Positions 53,196 through 62,750 of a stretch of 64,000 bases of DNA are shown piece by piece (the stretch's first letter is position 1; the number at the start of each line of letters is the position of its first letter). The notes beneath the pieces are model-generated. The model saw only the letters and a list, made by a program, of their open reading frames with translations. It made no database searches and was not told the origin of the DNA. A program made the position numbers and the translations under genes. This DNA is from Streptomyces clavuligerus (GTDB lineage Bacteria; Actinomycetota; Actinomycetes; Streptomycetales; Streptomycetaceae): NCBI RefSeq assembly GCF_005519465.1, contig NZ_CP027858.1, positions 3,844,001 to 3,908,000 of the forward strand. The letters run 5' to 3'.

Positions 53196-53750
53196 GTGAA
53201 CGAGAAGGACATGGGCACGGACCTCCAGTCGGTGCTCATCACCAAGGAAGAGATCGACGCGAAGCTGGCCGAGCTGGCCGCGAAGATCGACGCGGAGTAC
53301 GCGGGCAAGGACCTGCTCCTCGTCGGTGTCCTCAAGGGCGCGGTGATGGTGATGGCCGATCTGGCGCGCGCCCTCTCCACCCCCGTCACCATGGACTGGA
53401 TGGCCGTGTCGTCCTACGGGGCGGGCACCCAGTCCTCCGGCGTCGTGCGGATCCTCAAGGACCTGGACACCGACATCAAGGGCCGCCACGTCCTGATCGT
53501 CGAGGACATCATCGACTCCGGTCTCACCCTCTCCTGGCTGCTGTCGAACCTCGGCTCGCGCGAGCCCGCCTCCCTGGAGGTGTGCACCCTGCTGCGCAAG
53601 CCGGAGGCCGCCAAGGTCGCGATCGACGTCAAGTGGATCGGCTTCGACATCCCGAACGAGTTCGTCGTCGGCTATGGGCTGGACTACGCGGAGAAGTACC
53701 GCAACCTGCCCTTCGTCGGCACCCTCGCCCCGCATGTCTACGGCGGCTGA
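53196..53750 (+). CDS. hpt: Hypoxanthine phosphoribosyltransferase
   Basis: This 184-aa purine-salvage enzyme forms IMP/GMP from PRPP and hypoxanthine/guanine. The PRPP site [14 protein letters not shown] and the flexible-loop residues [11 protein letters not shown] are intact, and the ligand-binding [14 protein letters not shown] near the end is as expected. GTG 53196 follows a purine-rich GAGAGAGAAAG. It lies between tilS and ftsH on the plus strand. Confidence 0.97.
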   Translation: MNEKDMGTDLQSVLITKEEIDAKLAELAAKIDAEYAGKDLLLVGVLKGAVMVMADLARALSTPVTMDWMAVSSYGAGTQSSGVVRILKDLDTDIKGRHVLIVEDIIDSGLTLSWLLSNLGSREPASLEVCTLLRKPEAAKVAIDVKWIGFDIPNEFVVGYGLDYAEKYRNLPFVGTLAPHVYGG

Positions 53751-53991
53751 CCAGGTCTTTGTCCCCGGTCGCTGACCCTCCCTCCCCGGTGGCCGGGTCC
53801 GCGGCGCCGGGGAGCGCCCGCCCGGCAGGAACCAAGTGCCCCCCGCGGGCGTTGGACCCCGGGAGGACAGGTTTGTCGTCCACAGCGTGCGGTCAGCGCC
53901 GCGATGCTGGGGTACCGTCCGAAGAACAGTCTTTTCTCACAGCAGCATTTACCTACGGGCAGGAGGGACGGGGCGACATCGCTCCGTATGG

Positions 53992-56010
53992 ATGGACGTG
54001 AAGCGATACTTCCGTGGGCCGGTCATGTGGATCGTGCTGGCCGTCCTCGCCGTGGTCGTGTTGATGCAGGTCGTCGGCTCGTCGGGCGGCTACAAGACAG
54101 TGGACACCGGTCAGGTCGTCCAGGCGATCGACAAGAACCAGGTCGACCAGGTCAAGCTGACCACCGGCGACGAACAGATCGTCAAGGTCGACCTCAAGGA
54201 CGGCCACAAGGTCAAGGACAGCGACAAGATCCAGGCGAGCTACATCGGCACCCAGGGCTCCGCCCTCGCCGACAAGCTCCAGACGAAGTTCGAGGCCGGT
54301 GACATCCCCAAGGGGTACACCGTCTCCCCGTCGAAGCAGAGCCCGTTCATCTCGGTGCTGCTCTCCCTGCTGCCCTTCGTCCTGATCGTCCTGGTCTTCC
54401 TCTTCCTGATGAACCAGATGCAGGGCGGCGGCTCCCGGGTGATGAACTTCGGGAAGTCCAAGGCCAAGCTGATCACCAAGGACACCCCCAAGACGACCTT
54501 CGCCGACGTGGCCGGGTCGGACGAGGCGGTCGAGGAGCTCCAGGAGATCAAGGAGTTCCTCCAGGAACCGGCGAAGTTCCAGGCCGTCGGCGCCAAGATT
54601 CCCAAGGGCGTGCTGCTCTACGGCCCGCCCGGCACCGGAAAGACCCTGCTCGCGCGCGCCGTCGCGGGCGAGGCGGGCGTCCCCTTCTACTCGATCTCCG
54701 GCTCCGACTTCGTGGAGATGTTCGTCGGTGTCGGCGCCTCCCGGGTGCGCGACCTCTTCGAGCAGGCCAAGGCGAACGCCCCGGCGATCGTCTTCGTCGA
54801 CGAGATCGACGCCGTCGGACGCCACCGCGGCGCGGGCCTCGGCGGCGGCCACGACGAGCGCGAGCAGACGCTCAACCAGCTCCTCGTCGAGATGGACGGC
54901 TTCGACGTGAAGGGCGGCGTCATCCTGATCGCCGCCACCAACCGCCCCGACATCCTCGACCCCGCGCTGCTGCGCCCCGGCCGGTTCGACCGCCAGATCG
55001 CCGTCGACCGCCCGGACATGCAGGGCCGGCTGGAGATCCTCAAGGTCCACCAGAAGGGCAAGCCGGTCGCGCCCGACGTCGACCTCGGCGCGGTCGCCCG
55101 CCGCACCCCCGGCTTCACCGGTGCGGACCTGTCCAATGTGCTGAACGAGGCGGCGCTGCTCACCGCGCGCAGCGACAAGAAGCTGATCGACAACCAGGCG
55201 CTGGACGAGGCGATCGACCGGGTGGTCGCGGGCCCGCAGAAGCGGACCCGGATCATGTCGGACAAGGAGAAGAAGATCACCGCGTACCACGAGGGCGGAC
55301 ACGCCCTGGTCGCGGCGGCCTCGCCGAACTCCGACCCGGTGCACAAGATCACGATCCTCTCGCGCGGCCGGGCCCTCGGCTACACGATGGTCCTGCCCGA
55401 AGAGGACAAGTACTCCACCACCCGCAACGAGATGCTCGACCAGCTCGCCTACATGCTGGGCGGGCGCGCGGCGGAGGAGCTGGTCTTCCACGACCCGACC
55501 ACCGGCGCGGCCAATGACATCGAGAAGGCCACGGCCACGGCGCGGGCCATGGTCACGCAGTACGGCATGACCGAGCGGCTGGGCGCGATCAAGTTCGGCG
55601 GGGACAACACCGAGCCGTTCCTCGGCCGGGAGATGGCCCATCAGCGCGACTACTCGGAAGAGGTCGCCGCGCTGGTCGACGAAGAGGTCAAGAAGCTGAT
55701 CGAGACCGCGCACAACGAGGCGTGGGAGATCCTCGTCGAGAACCGCGATGTCCTCGACAACCTCGTCCTCCAGCTCCTGGAGAGGGAGACGCTGGGCAAG
55801 GAGGAGATCGCGGAGATCTTCGCCCCGATCGTGAAGCGCCCGGCCCGCCCGGCGTGGACCGGCTCGGCCCGGCGCACCCCGTCGACGCGGCCCCCGGTGC
55901 TCTCGCCGAAGGAGCTGGCGCTCACCAATGGCGCGCTGAACTCCTCCGCGTCGGCGACGGACCTCACCAAGGACACCACGAGTGCCCCCGAGGACCGCCC
56001 GGAGAGCTGA
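53992..56010 (+). CDS. ftsH: ATP-dependent zinc metalloprotease FtsH
   Basis: This 672-aa membrane AAA protease has two N-terminal membrane segments (about 11-28 and 118-141) around an extracytoplasmic domain, Walker A GPPGTGKT (211-218), Walker B FVDEID (268-273), and the zinc site HEGGH (433-437). It degrades membrane and regulatory proteins. ATG 53992 gives the [10 protein letters not shown] start seen in relatives. A C-terminal Ser/Thr/Pro-rich tail of about 60 residues follows. A perfect hairpin separates it from folE. Confidence 0.97.
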   Translation: MDVKRYFRGPVMWIVLAVLAVVVLMQVVGSSGGYKTVDTGQVVQAIDKNQVDQVKLTTGDEQIVKVDLKDGHKVKDSDKIQASYIGTQGSALADKLQTKFEAGDIPKGYTVSPSKQSPFISVLLSLLPFVLIVLVFLFLMNQMQGGGSRVMNFGKSKAKLITKDTPKTTFADVAGSDEAVEELQEIKEFLQEPAKFQAVGAKIPKGVLLYGPPGTGKTLLARAVAGEAGVPFYSISGSDFVEMFVGVGASRVRDLFEQAKANAPAIVFVDEIDAVGRHRGAGLGGGHDEREQTLNQLLVEMDGFDVKGGVILIAATNRPDILDPALLRPGRFDRQIAVDRPDMQGRLEILKVHQKGKPVAPDVDLGAVARRTPGFTGADLSNVLNEAALLTARSDKKLIDNQALDEAIDRVVAGPQKRTRIMSDKEKKITAYHEGGHALVAAASPNSDPVHKITILSRGRALGYTMVLPEEDKYSTTRNEMLDQLAYMLGGRAAEELVFHDPTTGAANDIEKATATARAMVTQYGMTERLGAIKFGGDNTEPFLGREMAHQRDYSEEVAALVDEEVKKLIETAHNEAWEILVENRDVLDNLVLQLLERETLGKEEIAEIFAPIVKRPARPAWTGSARRTPSTRPPVLSPKELALTNGALNSSASATDLTKDTTSAPEDRPES

Positions 56011-56056
56011 GTCGCGGCCGGTGGGCTCAGCAGTCCCACCCGCCCCGGAATGAATA

Positions 56057-56092
56057 CCGCGTCCCCCCAGGTTCTAGCCTGGGGGGACGCGG
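56057..56092 (+). terminator. Terminator between ftsH and folE
   Basis: Perfect 15-bp arms (56057-56071 and 56078-56092) around TTCTAG, followed by CGTTGTGT. It ends about 45 nt before the folE start, so folE may have its own promoter or rely on readthrough. Confidence 0.8.
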
Positions 56093-56137
56093 CGTTGTGT
56101 CGTGCACCGACGAGCAGCAAGAGGAACGAGGCGCAGG

Positions 56138-56743
56138 ATGACGGACCCGGTGACGCTGGACGGCCAGGGCGCGATCGGTGAGTTCGACGAGAAGCGTGCC
56201 GAGAACGCCATTCGGGAGCTGCTGGCGGCGGTCGGGGAGGACCCGGACCGCGAGGGGCTGCGGGAGACCCCGGCGCGGGTGGCGCGTGCCTACCGGGAGC
56301 TGTTGGCGGGGCTGCGGCAGCGGCCCGAGGACGTGCTGACGACCACGTTCGACCTGGGGCACGACGAGATGGTCCTGGTGAAGGACATCGAGATCGTCAG
56401 CCTCTGCGAGCACCATCTGCTGCCGTTCCACGGGGTGGCGCACGTCGGCTACATCCCGGCGGACTCCGGGAAGATCACCGGGCTGTCGAAGCTGGCCCGG
56501 CTGGTGGAGGTCTTCGCGCGCAGGCCGCAGGTCCAGGAGCGGCTGACGACGCAGATCGCGGACTCCCTGATGCGCATCCTGGACGCGCGGGGCGCGATCG
56601 TGGTGATCGAGGCCGAGCACATGTGCATGTCCGTCCGCGGTATCCGCAAGCCGGGGGCGAAGACGACGACATCGGCGGTGCGGGGGCAGCTCCGGGACGC
56701 CTCCACCCGTGCGGAGGCGATGAGCCTGATCCTGGCCCGCTGA
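56138..56743 (+). CDS. folE: GTP cyclohydrolase I
   Basis: This 201-aa enzyme catalyses the first step of folate (pterin) synthesis from GTP. Zinc ligands Cys90 and His93 ([10 protein letters not shown]) and Cys163 (EHMCMSVRG) are present, and the length is typical. ATG 56138 is the start, with GCGCAGG upstream. It faces the other folate genes, which are on the opposite strand. TGAGCCCGC direct repeats (three copies) follow the stop at 56742-56770. Confidence 0.97.
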   Translation: MTDPVTLDGQGAIGEFDEKRAENAIRELLAAVGEDPDREGLRETPARVARAYRELLAGLRQRPEDVLTTTFDLGHDEMVLVKDIEIVSLCEHHLLPFHGVAHVGYIPADSGKITGLSKLARLVEVFARRPQVQERLTTQIADSLMRILDARGAIVVIEAEHMCMSVRGIRKPGAKTTTSAVRGQLRDASTRAEAMSLILAR

Positions 56744-56812
56744 GCCCGCTGAGCCCGCTGAGCCCGCTGGGCTTGGCGGGTCCGTGGCCCGGCTGAGCCC
56801 CGGGGGAGCGAA

Positions 56813-56839
56813 GGTACCGGCGGCGGGGCCGCCGGTACC
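56813..56839 (-). terminator. Hairpin at end of the fol operon
   Basis: Perfect 12-bp arms (56813-56824 and 56828-56839) with a 3-nt loop, 3 nt beyond the DUF3180 stop on the minus strand. Converging folE transcripts would meet the same structure. Confidence 0.75.
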
Positions 56840-56841
56840 GG

Positions 56842-57336
56842 TCAGGCGTGGGCCGGACCGGTACCGCCCTGCTGGGCCGGGTCGGAGTCGTCGGGGAGGC
56901 GGCAGACCCGCTCCAGGAAGAGCGCGGCGGCGATCACCGCGGCGCCCGCGAGCACCGAGAACCCGGCGTAGATCGCCTGGTCCCGGCGGGCGGGCAGCTC
57001 CAGCGCGCCGAGCAGGACGACTCCCACCCCGCCGTACGCCCCGCTGACGAGGGCCGCGACCAGGGCGCTGGCCTGTCCGAAGACGACGGCGCGGGCGGCC
57101 ATCAGCGGCTCCACGCCCTTGGCGCCGGGGCGGCGCTCACGCTGGGCCTTCAGCCGGGAGCGCAGGGACAGGGCGGTGGCGGTGAGCACGGCGGCGATCG
57201 CCGCGAGGACGATCGGCGCGGCCAGCGGAACGCTCGGCAGGGTGCCGAGGGACTCCCACAGCCGGGCCGCCGCCCAGGACAGCACCCCCGCCCCGGCGAA
57301 GATGCCGGCCAGTACCCCGAGCCGTAGCTGCTTCAC
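56842..57336 (-). CDS. DUF3180 membrane protein
   Basis: This 164-aa protein has four predicted membrane helices (for example LGVLAGIFAGAGVLSWAAAR, then VPLAAPIVLAAIAAVLTATA) and matches DUF3180, a family encoded at the end of folate operons in actinobacteria. GTG 57336 (MKQLRLG) is preferred. A longer frame to 57381 is possible. Its persistent linkage to folK suggests a part in folate or membrane biology, but no function is proven. Confidence 0.85.
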   Translation of the reverse strand: MKQLRLGVLAGIFAGAGVLSWAAARLWESLGTLPSVPLAAPIVLAAIAAVLTATALSLRSRLKAQRERRPGAKGVEPLMAARAVVFGQASALVAALVSGAYGGVGVVLLGALELPARRDQAIYAGFSVLAGAAVIAAALFLERVCRLPDDSDPAQQGGTGPAHA

Positions 57337-57460
57337 CGACCACGCCGTCCTTCCGTCACCACTGATCGTCCCGCCCATCACCGTTCGTCCCCGGGCCGGG
57401 GAGGGCTCGTCCCGCCGTCGGGACCGCTCGCCCCGTGTCCGGGGGCCATGCGTCCAACGA

Positions 57461-58048
57461 CTACTCCGGCAGCCGGAGTTCCAGATCGGGGCGGGCGGTC
57501 ACACCGGAGCTGTCGATCCGCTCCAGGAGCCCGGCCACCGGGCCGTGTCCGGGCAGCTCGGCCCCGGGGTCGATGTCGTGCCAGGGGATCAGGACGAAGG
57601 CCCGCAGATGGGCCCGGGGGTGGGGCAGGGTGAGCACGGGGTCGTCGGAGACGATCTCCGCGTAGGCCACGATGTCCACGTCGAGCGTGCGCGGGCCCCA
57701 GCGCTCGTCCCGCACCCGGTCGAAGGCTTCCTCGACGGCGTGGGCCCGCTCCAGGAGCGAGTCCGGCGGCAGGGTCGTCCGCAGCCGCACCACCGCGTTG
57801 AAGTACGAGGGCTGGGAGCCGGGCTCGACGCCCCAGGGCTCCGTCTCGTAGACGGGCGACACGGCCTTGACCCGGACGCCGGGGGTGTCCTCCAGCGCGT
57901 CGATCGCGCCCTGGAGGGTCTCCAGCCGGTTGCCCAGGTTGGCGCCGAGGGAGAGGACCGCCCAGCGGGGGTTGGAGAGGGTGATGTCGGCCGCGTCGAC
58001 CTGTTCGACGACGGACGTGGGCACGGGCTGCACCGTGGGATCGCTCAT
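57461..58048 (-). CDS. folK: 2-amino-4-hydroxy-6-hydroxymethyldihydropteridine pyrophosphokinase
   Basis: This 195-aa HPPK transfers pyrophosphate from ATP to the pterin. The sequence shows LSLGANLGNRLETLQGAI, YETEPWGVEPGSQPSYFNAV and the metal-binding WGPRTLDVDIVAY. The ATG at 58048 overlaps the folB stop (ATGA). It acts after FolB and before FolP. Confidence 0.96.
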   Translation of the reverse strand: MSDPTVQPVPTSVVEQVDAADITLSNPRWAVLSLGANLGNRLETLQGAIDALEDTPGVRVKAVSPVYETEPWGVEPGSQPSYFNAVVRLRTTLPPDSLLERAHAVEEAFDRVRDERWGPRTLDVDIVAYAEIVSDDPVLTLPHPRAHLRAFVLIPWHDIDPGAELPGHGPVAGLLERIDSSGVTARPDLELRLPE

Positions 58049-58413
58049 ACTCGCCTCCGGGTGATCGTGACGGTCACATCGTCGAAGGGCACGGTGATCG
58101 GCGCGTCCGGCTTGTGGACCACCACCTTCACCTCCTGGACCCCGTCGTGCTTGAGGCAGGTGCGGGCGATCCGCTCGGCCAGGGTCTCGATCAGGTCCAC
58201 CGGCTCGCCCTCGACGACGGCGACGACCTCCTCGGCCACGATGCCGTAGTGCACGGTCTTCGCCAGGTCGTCGTCGGCCGCGGCCGGACGGGTGTCCAGG
58301 CCGAGCACCAGGTCCACGATGAAGGTCTGGCCCTCCTCCCGCTCCCGGGGGAAGACACCGTGGTGCCCACGGGCCTTGAGGCCGCGCAGCGCGACACGAT
58401 CCACGCGAATCAC
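58045..58413 (-). CDS. folB: Dihydroneopterin aldolase
   Basis: This 122-aa enzyme makes 6-hydroxymethyl-dihydropterin. Typical features are ALRGLKARGHHGVFPREREEG (active-site Glu) and a catalytic Lys in VKVVVHKPDAPI. GTG 58413 is the start. It overlaps folK by 4 nt. A 217-nt gap separates it from the NTF2-like gene upstream. Confidence 0.96.
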   Translation of the reverse strand: MIRVDRVALRGLKARGHHGVFPREREEGQTFIVDLVLGLDTRPAAADDDLAKTVHYGIVAEEVVAVVEGEPVDLIETLAERIARTCLKHDGVQEVKVVVHKPDAPITVPFDDVTVTITRRRV

Positions 58414-58630
58414 TCCTGCTCTCGTTGTCCGACGGGCTCGCCGGGCGGTACGGCCCTTGCGTACGTACGTGCCCGGAGCACCCCTGCGAATCTACCTGCG
58501 GGCACCGACACCACCCGTCCTCGGGGGGCGGTGTCCGGCCGCCGGGGCCCGGGCTCCGCCTCTGCCCCGCGCCCGGTCCGGCAAACCCCCGTGGGGTTCC
58601 CCGTGCTCCGATGCGCCGGGCACCACCGTG

Positions 58631-59083
58631 CTAAGCAGGTGTTTCCTCCTCCGTCTCCCCCTCGTCGTCGCTCTCCGTCAGGACCGGGGAGCCGTGGTGC
58701 GACCAGAGCCGCCAGCCCTCGGATGTGCGCCGGAACACATTCGTGGCGACGACGAGCTGGCCCATCAGGGGCCCCAGCTCCCCGCCCGCGTCGGCGGGGC
58801 CGCCGCTGAGGATGTTCTCCGTGCAGGTCAGCACCGCGGTGTCGGCCGCCTCCGTGATCTTCACATCGGTGAGGAAGAACTGGATGTACTCCGTGTTCGC
58901 CATGATCAGGGCGTAGGAACGGAGCACCTCGCCGCGCCCGGAGAGCACCGGCCAGCCCGGGTGGATGCAGGAGATCTCGTCGTCCAGCCAGAGCGCGGAG
59001 AGCGCTTCGAAGTCGCCGCGCTCCAGTGCCTCGTAGAACGCGGTGTTGGCCTGCTCGACGTCCGCGTAGCCGTCCCCGCTCAC
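58631..59083 (-). CDS. NTF2-like (SnoaL-type) protein of the fol operon
   Basis: This 150-aa protein has the cone-shaped NTF2 fold pattern: NTAFYEALERGDFEALSALW, SCIHPGWPVLSGRGEVLRSY and the terminal strand WRLWSHHGSPV. It is encoded in actinobacterial folate operons between folP and folB. The GTG start at 59083 overlaps the folP stop as GTGA. The function is unknown, and a role in pterin handling is only suggested by linkage. Confidence 0.9.
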   Translation of the reverse strand: MSGDGYADVEQANTAFYEALERGDFEALSALWLDDEISCIHPGWPVLSGRGEVLRSYALIMANTEYIQFFLTDVKITEAADTAVLTCTENILSGGPADAGGELGPLMGQLVVATNVFRRTSEGWRLWSHHGSPVLTESDDEGETEEETPA

Positions 59084-59919
59084 CGGGCGGCCCCGACGGC
59101 GTGGGCGATACGGACGGCGTCCGCCGTGGCGTGGACCTCGTGGACCCGTACGGCCCAGGCGCCCTCGTGCGCGGCGATCGCGGAGACGGCGGCGGTGGCG
59201 GCGTCCCGCTCCCGGGCCCGGGGCGGGGTGCCGCCCTGGGCGAGGACATGGCCGAGGAACCGTTTCCGGGACGCGGCGATCAGCAGCGGGCGGCCCAGGG
59301 CGCGCAGCTCCCGGATATGGGCGACGAGGGCGAGGTCGTGGGCGGCCTCCTTGGCGAAGCCCAGACCGGGGTCGAGGACGATCCGCTCGGGCGCGACCCC
59401 GCCGTCGACCACCGCCTCCATCCGCTGCCGCAGTTCGTCGACGACCTCCGCGACCACGTCCCCGTAGACGGCCCGGCTGTTCATGTCCTCGCTGAAGCCG
59501 CGCCAGTGCATCACCACGAAGGGGACCTCGGCGGCGGCCATCGCGGGGACCATCCCGGGGTCGGCGAGACCGCCGCTCACATCGTTGACCAGGGTGGCGC
59601 CCGCGGCCACGGCCCGGGAGGCGACCGAGGCGCGCATGGTGTCGACCGAGACGGTGACCCCTTCGGCGGCCAGCCCGCGCACCACCGGGACCACCCGGCG
59701 CAGCTCCTCCTCCTCGTCCACCCGGCTGGCTCCGGGGCGGGTGGACTCGCCCCCGACGTCCACCAGGTCGGCCCCGTCGGCGACCAGGTCGAGACCGCGT
59801 TTGACGGCGGCGGTGGTGTCGAACCAGCGACCGCCGTCCGAGAAGGAGTCGGGTGTCACATTGACGACGCCCATGACCGCGCAGCGATCCCACTCCGGCA
59901 ACCCGCTCAACGTACTCAT
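59080..59919 (-). CDS. folP: Dihydropteroate synthase
   Basis: This 279-aa enzyme joins p-aminobenzoate to the pterin pyrophosphate and is the sulfonamide target. The motifs MGVVNVTPDSFSDGG, VDVGGESTRPGA and LDPGLGFAK are intact. ATG 59919 is the start. It is the first gene of the minus-strand operon folP-NTF2-folB-folK-DUF3180, with overlapping starts, transcribed toward folE. Its promoter must lie in the 59920-60020 gap, which also holds two hairpins. Confidence 0.97.
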   Translation of the reverse strand: MSTLSGLPEWDRCAVMGVVNVTPDSFSDGGRWFDTTAAVKRGLDLVADGADLVDVGGESTRPGASRVDEEEELRRVVPVVRGLAAEGVTVSVDTMRASVASRAVAAGATLVNDVSGGLADPGMVPAMAAAEVPFVVMHWRGFSEDMNSRAVYGDVVAEVVDELRQRMEAVVDGGVAPERIVLDPGLGFAKEAAHDLALVAHIRELRALGRPLLIAASRKRFLGHVLAQGGTPPRARERDAATAAVSAIAAHEGAWAVRVHEVHATADAVRIAHAVGAAR

Positions 59920-59952
59920 ACGCCCACCCTAGGTCGTGTCGCCGACAGTCGC

Positions 59953-60010
59953 GGGCCCGGGCGCCGGGGCGGTGGCCCGGGCCCGTCCCACCGGCGCGCC
60001 CGGTGGGACG
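59953..60010 (-). terminator. Tandem hairpins after the ABC ATPase gene
   Basis: Arms 59953-59962/59975-59984 (10 bp) and 59984-59994/60000-60010 (11 bp, 5-nt loop) lie just downstream of the ABC ATPase gene on the minus strand and just upstream of folP. They likely insulate folP from the transporter gene. Confidence 0.7.
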
Positions 60011-60020
60011 AAGGGCCCGG

Positions 60021-61175
60021 TCAGCCGGGAGTGGTGGTCTCGATCGACTCCAGCGCGACATCGGCGCGCGCGATGTCGTGGGCGTCGGCGTCGATGGAGC
60101 GGCGCAGCGCCTCGTGCAGCCGGGCCGGGGTGAGCACCCCCAGGAAACGGCCGGTTCCCTCGGGGTCGATCACCGCGATCCAGCCGGCGTCGTGCTGGAG
60201 CATCGTCGAGAACGCCTGCTTGAGCGAGGCGCCCAGCGGCAGCCAGGCGTCCATCCGGCGGGCCCGCTCGCCGACCGTGCCCGTCCCTCGGGCCTGCTCG
60301 GCGGAGAGCCAGCCGTGCAGCTCGCCCGCGGCGTCCAGGACGACCGCCCAGCGGGCGCCCAGCTCGCGGGGGAGCGGGTCGTCGAGCCGGACGACGGGCG
60401 GCTGTTCGAGGTCGCCCTCCTCGATGGGGGTGACCGAGAGCCGCTTCAGCCCGCGGTCGGCACCGACGAAATCGGCCACATACGGGGTGGCGGGGGCGCC
60501 GAGTACGGCGGCGGGGGCGTCGAACTGTTCGATCCGGCCCTGGCCGTAGACGGCGATGCGGTCGCCGAGCCGCACGGCCTCCTCGATGTCGTGGGTGACG
60601 AACAGGACCGTCTTGCGGACCTGGGACTGGAGCCGGAGGAACGCGCTCTGGAGATGGTCGCGGACCACCGGGTCGACGGCGCCGAAGGGCTCGTCCATCA
60701 GCAGCACCGGCGGATCGGCGGCGAGCGCCCGGGCGACGCCGACGCGCTGGCGCTGGCCGCCGGAGAGCTGCTCCGGATAGCGCGGACCGTGGACGGCGGG
60801 GTCGAGGCCCACGAGGTCGAGCAGTTCGGCGGCGCGGGCCCGTGCCCTCGCCCGCGACCAGCCGAGGAGATGGGGGACGGTGGCGGTGTTCTCCAGCACG
60901 GTCTTGTGCGGGAACAGGCCGACCTGCTGGATGACATAGCCGATGCCGCGGCGCAGCTCGACCGGGTCGACGGCCGCGATGTCCCGGCCGTCGACGGATA
61001 TCCGCCCGTCGCTGGGCTCGATCAGCCGGTTGACCATTTTCATCGTGGTGGTCTTGCCGCAGCCCGAAGGGCCGACCAGAGTGACCAGTTCGCCCTCGGC
61101 CACCTCGAACGAGAGATCGTCGACGGCGGTCGTGCCGTCCGGATATCGCTTGGTGACATGCTCGAAGCGGATCAT
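60021..61175 (-). CDS. Glycine betaine/choline-type ABC transporter ATPase
   Basis: This 384-aa ATPase has Walker A GPSGCGKTT, Q-loop, signature LSGGQRQRVG, Walker B VLLMDEPFGAVD and a C-terminal CBS-like part (GWIAVIDPEGTGRFLGVLTP), as in OpuCA/ProV. It energises osmoprotectant or carnitine uptake with the two permeases and the binding protein encoded divergently at 61303-63715. ATG 61175 is the start. Usually all four genes share one direction. Here the ATPase is divergent over a 127-nt shared promoter region. Confidence 0.93.
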   Translation of the reverse strand: MIRFEHVTKRYPDGTTAVDDLSFEVAEGELVTLVGPSGCGKTTTMKMVNRLIEPSDGRISVDGRDIAAVDPVELRRGIGYVIQQVGLFPHKTVLENTATVPHLLGWSRARARARAAELLDLVGLDPAVHGPRYPEQLSGGQRQRVGVARALAADPPVLLMDEPFGAVDPVVRDHLQSAFLRLQSQVRKTVLFVTHDIEEAVRLGDRIAVYGQGRIEQFDAPAAVLGAPATPYVADFVGADRGLKRLSVTPIEEGDLEQPPVVRLDDPLPRELGARWAVVLDAAGELHGWLSAEQARGTGTVGERARRMDAWLPLGASLKQAFSTMLQHDAGWIAVIDPEGTGRFLGVLTPARLHEALRRSIDADAHDIARADVALESIETTTPG

Positions 61176-61302
61176 GGCTCCCCATTGTGGTGCGCTGTGT
61201 GTGAAGGCCGTGTTGCGTGGGTGTGTCGGATTCCGCTGACTGTCAGTGGCCCAGGTTAAGGTCATCAGACATATGTTCGGAACGGGCGGGGAGGCGGGGG
61301 GA

Positions 61303-62013
61303 ATGAGCGCACACGGCGCCGTGGCACCCGTACGGGAGAACTGCCTGACGGCCAATGACTGGATCTGCGGGGAGTATCTGCGCACCCGCGCCCAGGAGCT
61401 GACCGACGCCACGGTGGAGCACATCTGGATCACCGGCACCTCGGTGCTGATCGGGCTGCTGGTCGCCTTTCCGCTGGCGCTGCTCGCCCGCTCCCGCCCC
61501 GCCTTCGCCGGACCGGTGCTCGGGCTGACGACCCTCCTCTACACCATTCCCTCGCTGGCTATGTTCTCGCTGCTGCTCCCGCTCCTCGGGCTCTCGGCGG
61601 CGCTGGTCGTCACCGGGCTGGTGCTCTACTCCCTCACCATCCTGGTGCGGAACATCCTCGCGGGGCTCGCCGCCGTCCCCGAGGAGGCCCGGGAGGCCGC
61701 CCGCGGCCTGGGATACGGGCCGGCGCGGCTGCTGTGGGAGGTCGAACTGCCGCTCGCGCTGCCCGCGCTGATGGCGGGGGTGCGGATGGCGACCGTCTCC
61801 ACCGTCGCGCTGACCACGGTCGGGGCGCTGATCGGCCGGGGCGGTCTCGGCGATCTCATCGACGACGGGGTGCAGACCACGTTCAAGGCACAGGTGCTGG
61901 CCGCCTCCGTGCTCTGTGTCCTCCTCGCCGTCGTGGCGGATCTGCTGCTGCTGGGGCTCCAGCGGCTGCTGACACCGTGGACCCGGATACGCCGGGCCGA
62001 GGAGGCCGTCTGA
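61303..62013 (+). CDS. Glycine betaine/choline ABC permease 1
   Basis: This 236-aa permease has about six membrane helices and the cytoplasmic EAA loop EEAREAARGLGYGPARLL, as in OpuCB-type proteins. ATG 61303 follows GAGGCGGGGGGA. ATG 61273 and GTG 61246 are in-frame alternatives. Its TGA overlaps the next start (TGATG). It forms the channel with the second permease. Confidence 0.92.
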   Translation: MSAHGAVAPVRENCLTANDWICGEYLRTRAQELTDATVEHIWITGTSVLIGLLVAFPLALLARSRPAFAGPVLGLTTLLYTIPSLAMFSLLLPLLGLSAALVVTGLVLYSLTILVRNILAGLAAVPEEAREAARGLGYGPARLLWEVELPLALPALMAGVRMATVSTVALTTVGALIGRGGLGDLIDDGVQTTFKAQVLAASVLCVLLAVVADLLLLGLQRLLTPWTRIRRAEEAV

Positions 62014-62750
62014 TGGGGGTACTCGCCGACGCCTGGACCTGGCTGGCCACGGGGTCCAACTGGTCCGGGGAGGACGGGGCCTGGCACCGGCTGGGCGAGC
62101 ATGTCTATGTCAGCGGGGTCGCCCTCGCCGTGGCCTGCGCGGTCGCTCTGCCGCTCGCGTGCTGGCTCGGACACATCGGCAAGGGCGGCGCGCTCGCCGT
62201 CAACCTGTCCAACGCGGGCCGCGCGATACCGGTCTTCGCCGTGCTCGCGCTGCTCATGCTCACTCCGCTGCGCACCGCCGGATACACCCCGACGATCATC
62301 GCACTGGTGCTCTTCGCCGTTCCGCCGCTGCTGACCAACGCCTATGTGGGGATGCGGGAGGTGGACCGCGCCGTGGTCGAGGCCGCCCGCGGGATGGGGA
62401 TGTCCGCGCGGCAGGTCTTCCTCAGGGTCGAGCTGCCGCTCGCCTACCCCCTGCTGATGACCGGGGTGCGCTCGGCCGCCGTCCAGGTGGTCGCCACCGC
62501 CACCATCGCCTCGATGGTCGGCCAGGGCGGTCTCGGCCGCATCATCACGGCCGGCTTCACCACCTTCGACACCCCGCAGGTGGTGGCCGGGGCCCTGCTG
62601 GCCGCCCTGCTCGCGCTGCTGGTGGAGGCCGTCCTCGTGACGGCCGACCGCCTGCTCGATCCGCGTCGCCGGGCCACCGCCGCCGGGCGGCGCGCCCGGT
62701 GGACCTCCCCTCTTCCCACCGCCCCTGGAACCTCCGGACGGAGCAGCTGA
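62013..62750 (+). CDS. Glycine betaine/choline ABC permease 2
   Basis: This 245-aa permease is the OpuCD-type partner, with about six membrane helices and the EAA loop VDRAVVEAARGMGMSARQVF. ATG 62013 overlaps the upstream stop, and its own stop overlaps the start of the binding protein. A basic C-terminal tail follows the last helix. Confidence 0.93.
   Translation: MGVLADAWTWLATGSNWSGEDGAWHRLGEHVYVSGVALAVACAVALPLACWLGHIGKGGALAVNLSNAGRAIPVFAVLALLMLTPLRTAGYTPTIIALVLFAVPPLLTNAYVGMREVDRAVVEAARGMGMSARQVFLRVELPLAYPLLMTGVRSAAVQVVATATIASMVGQGGLGRIITAGFTTFDTPQVVAGALLAALLALLVEAVLVTADRLLDPRRRATAAGRRARWTSPLPTAPGTSGRSS

Noticed and set aside
56742..56770. TGAGCCCGC direct repeats as a regulatory array
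   Set aside because: Three short units immediately after folE look like slippage of the stop region. No spacing or symmetry suggests a binding array.
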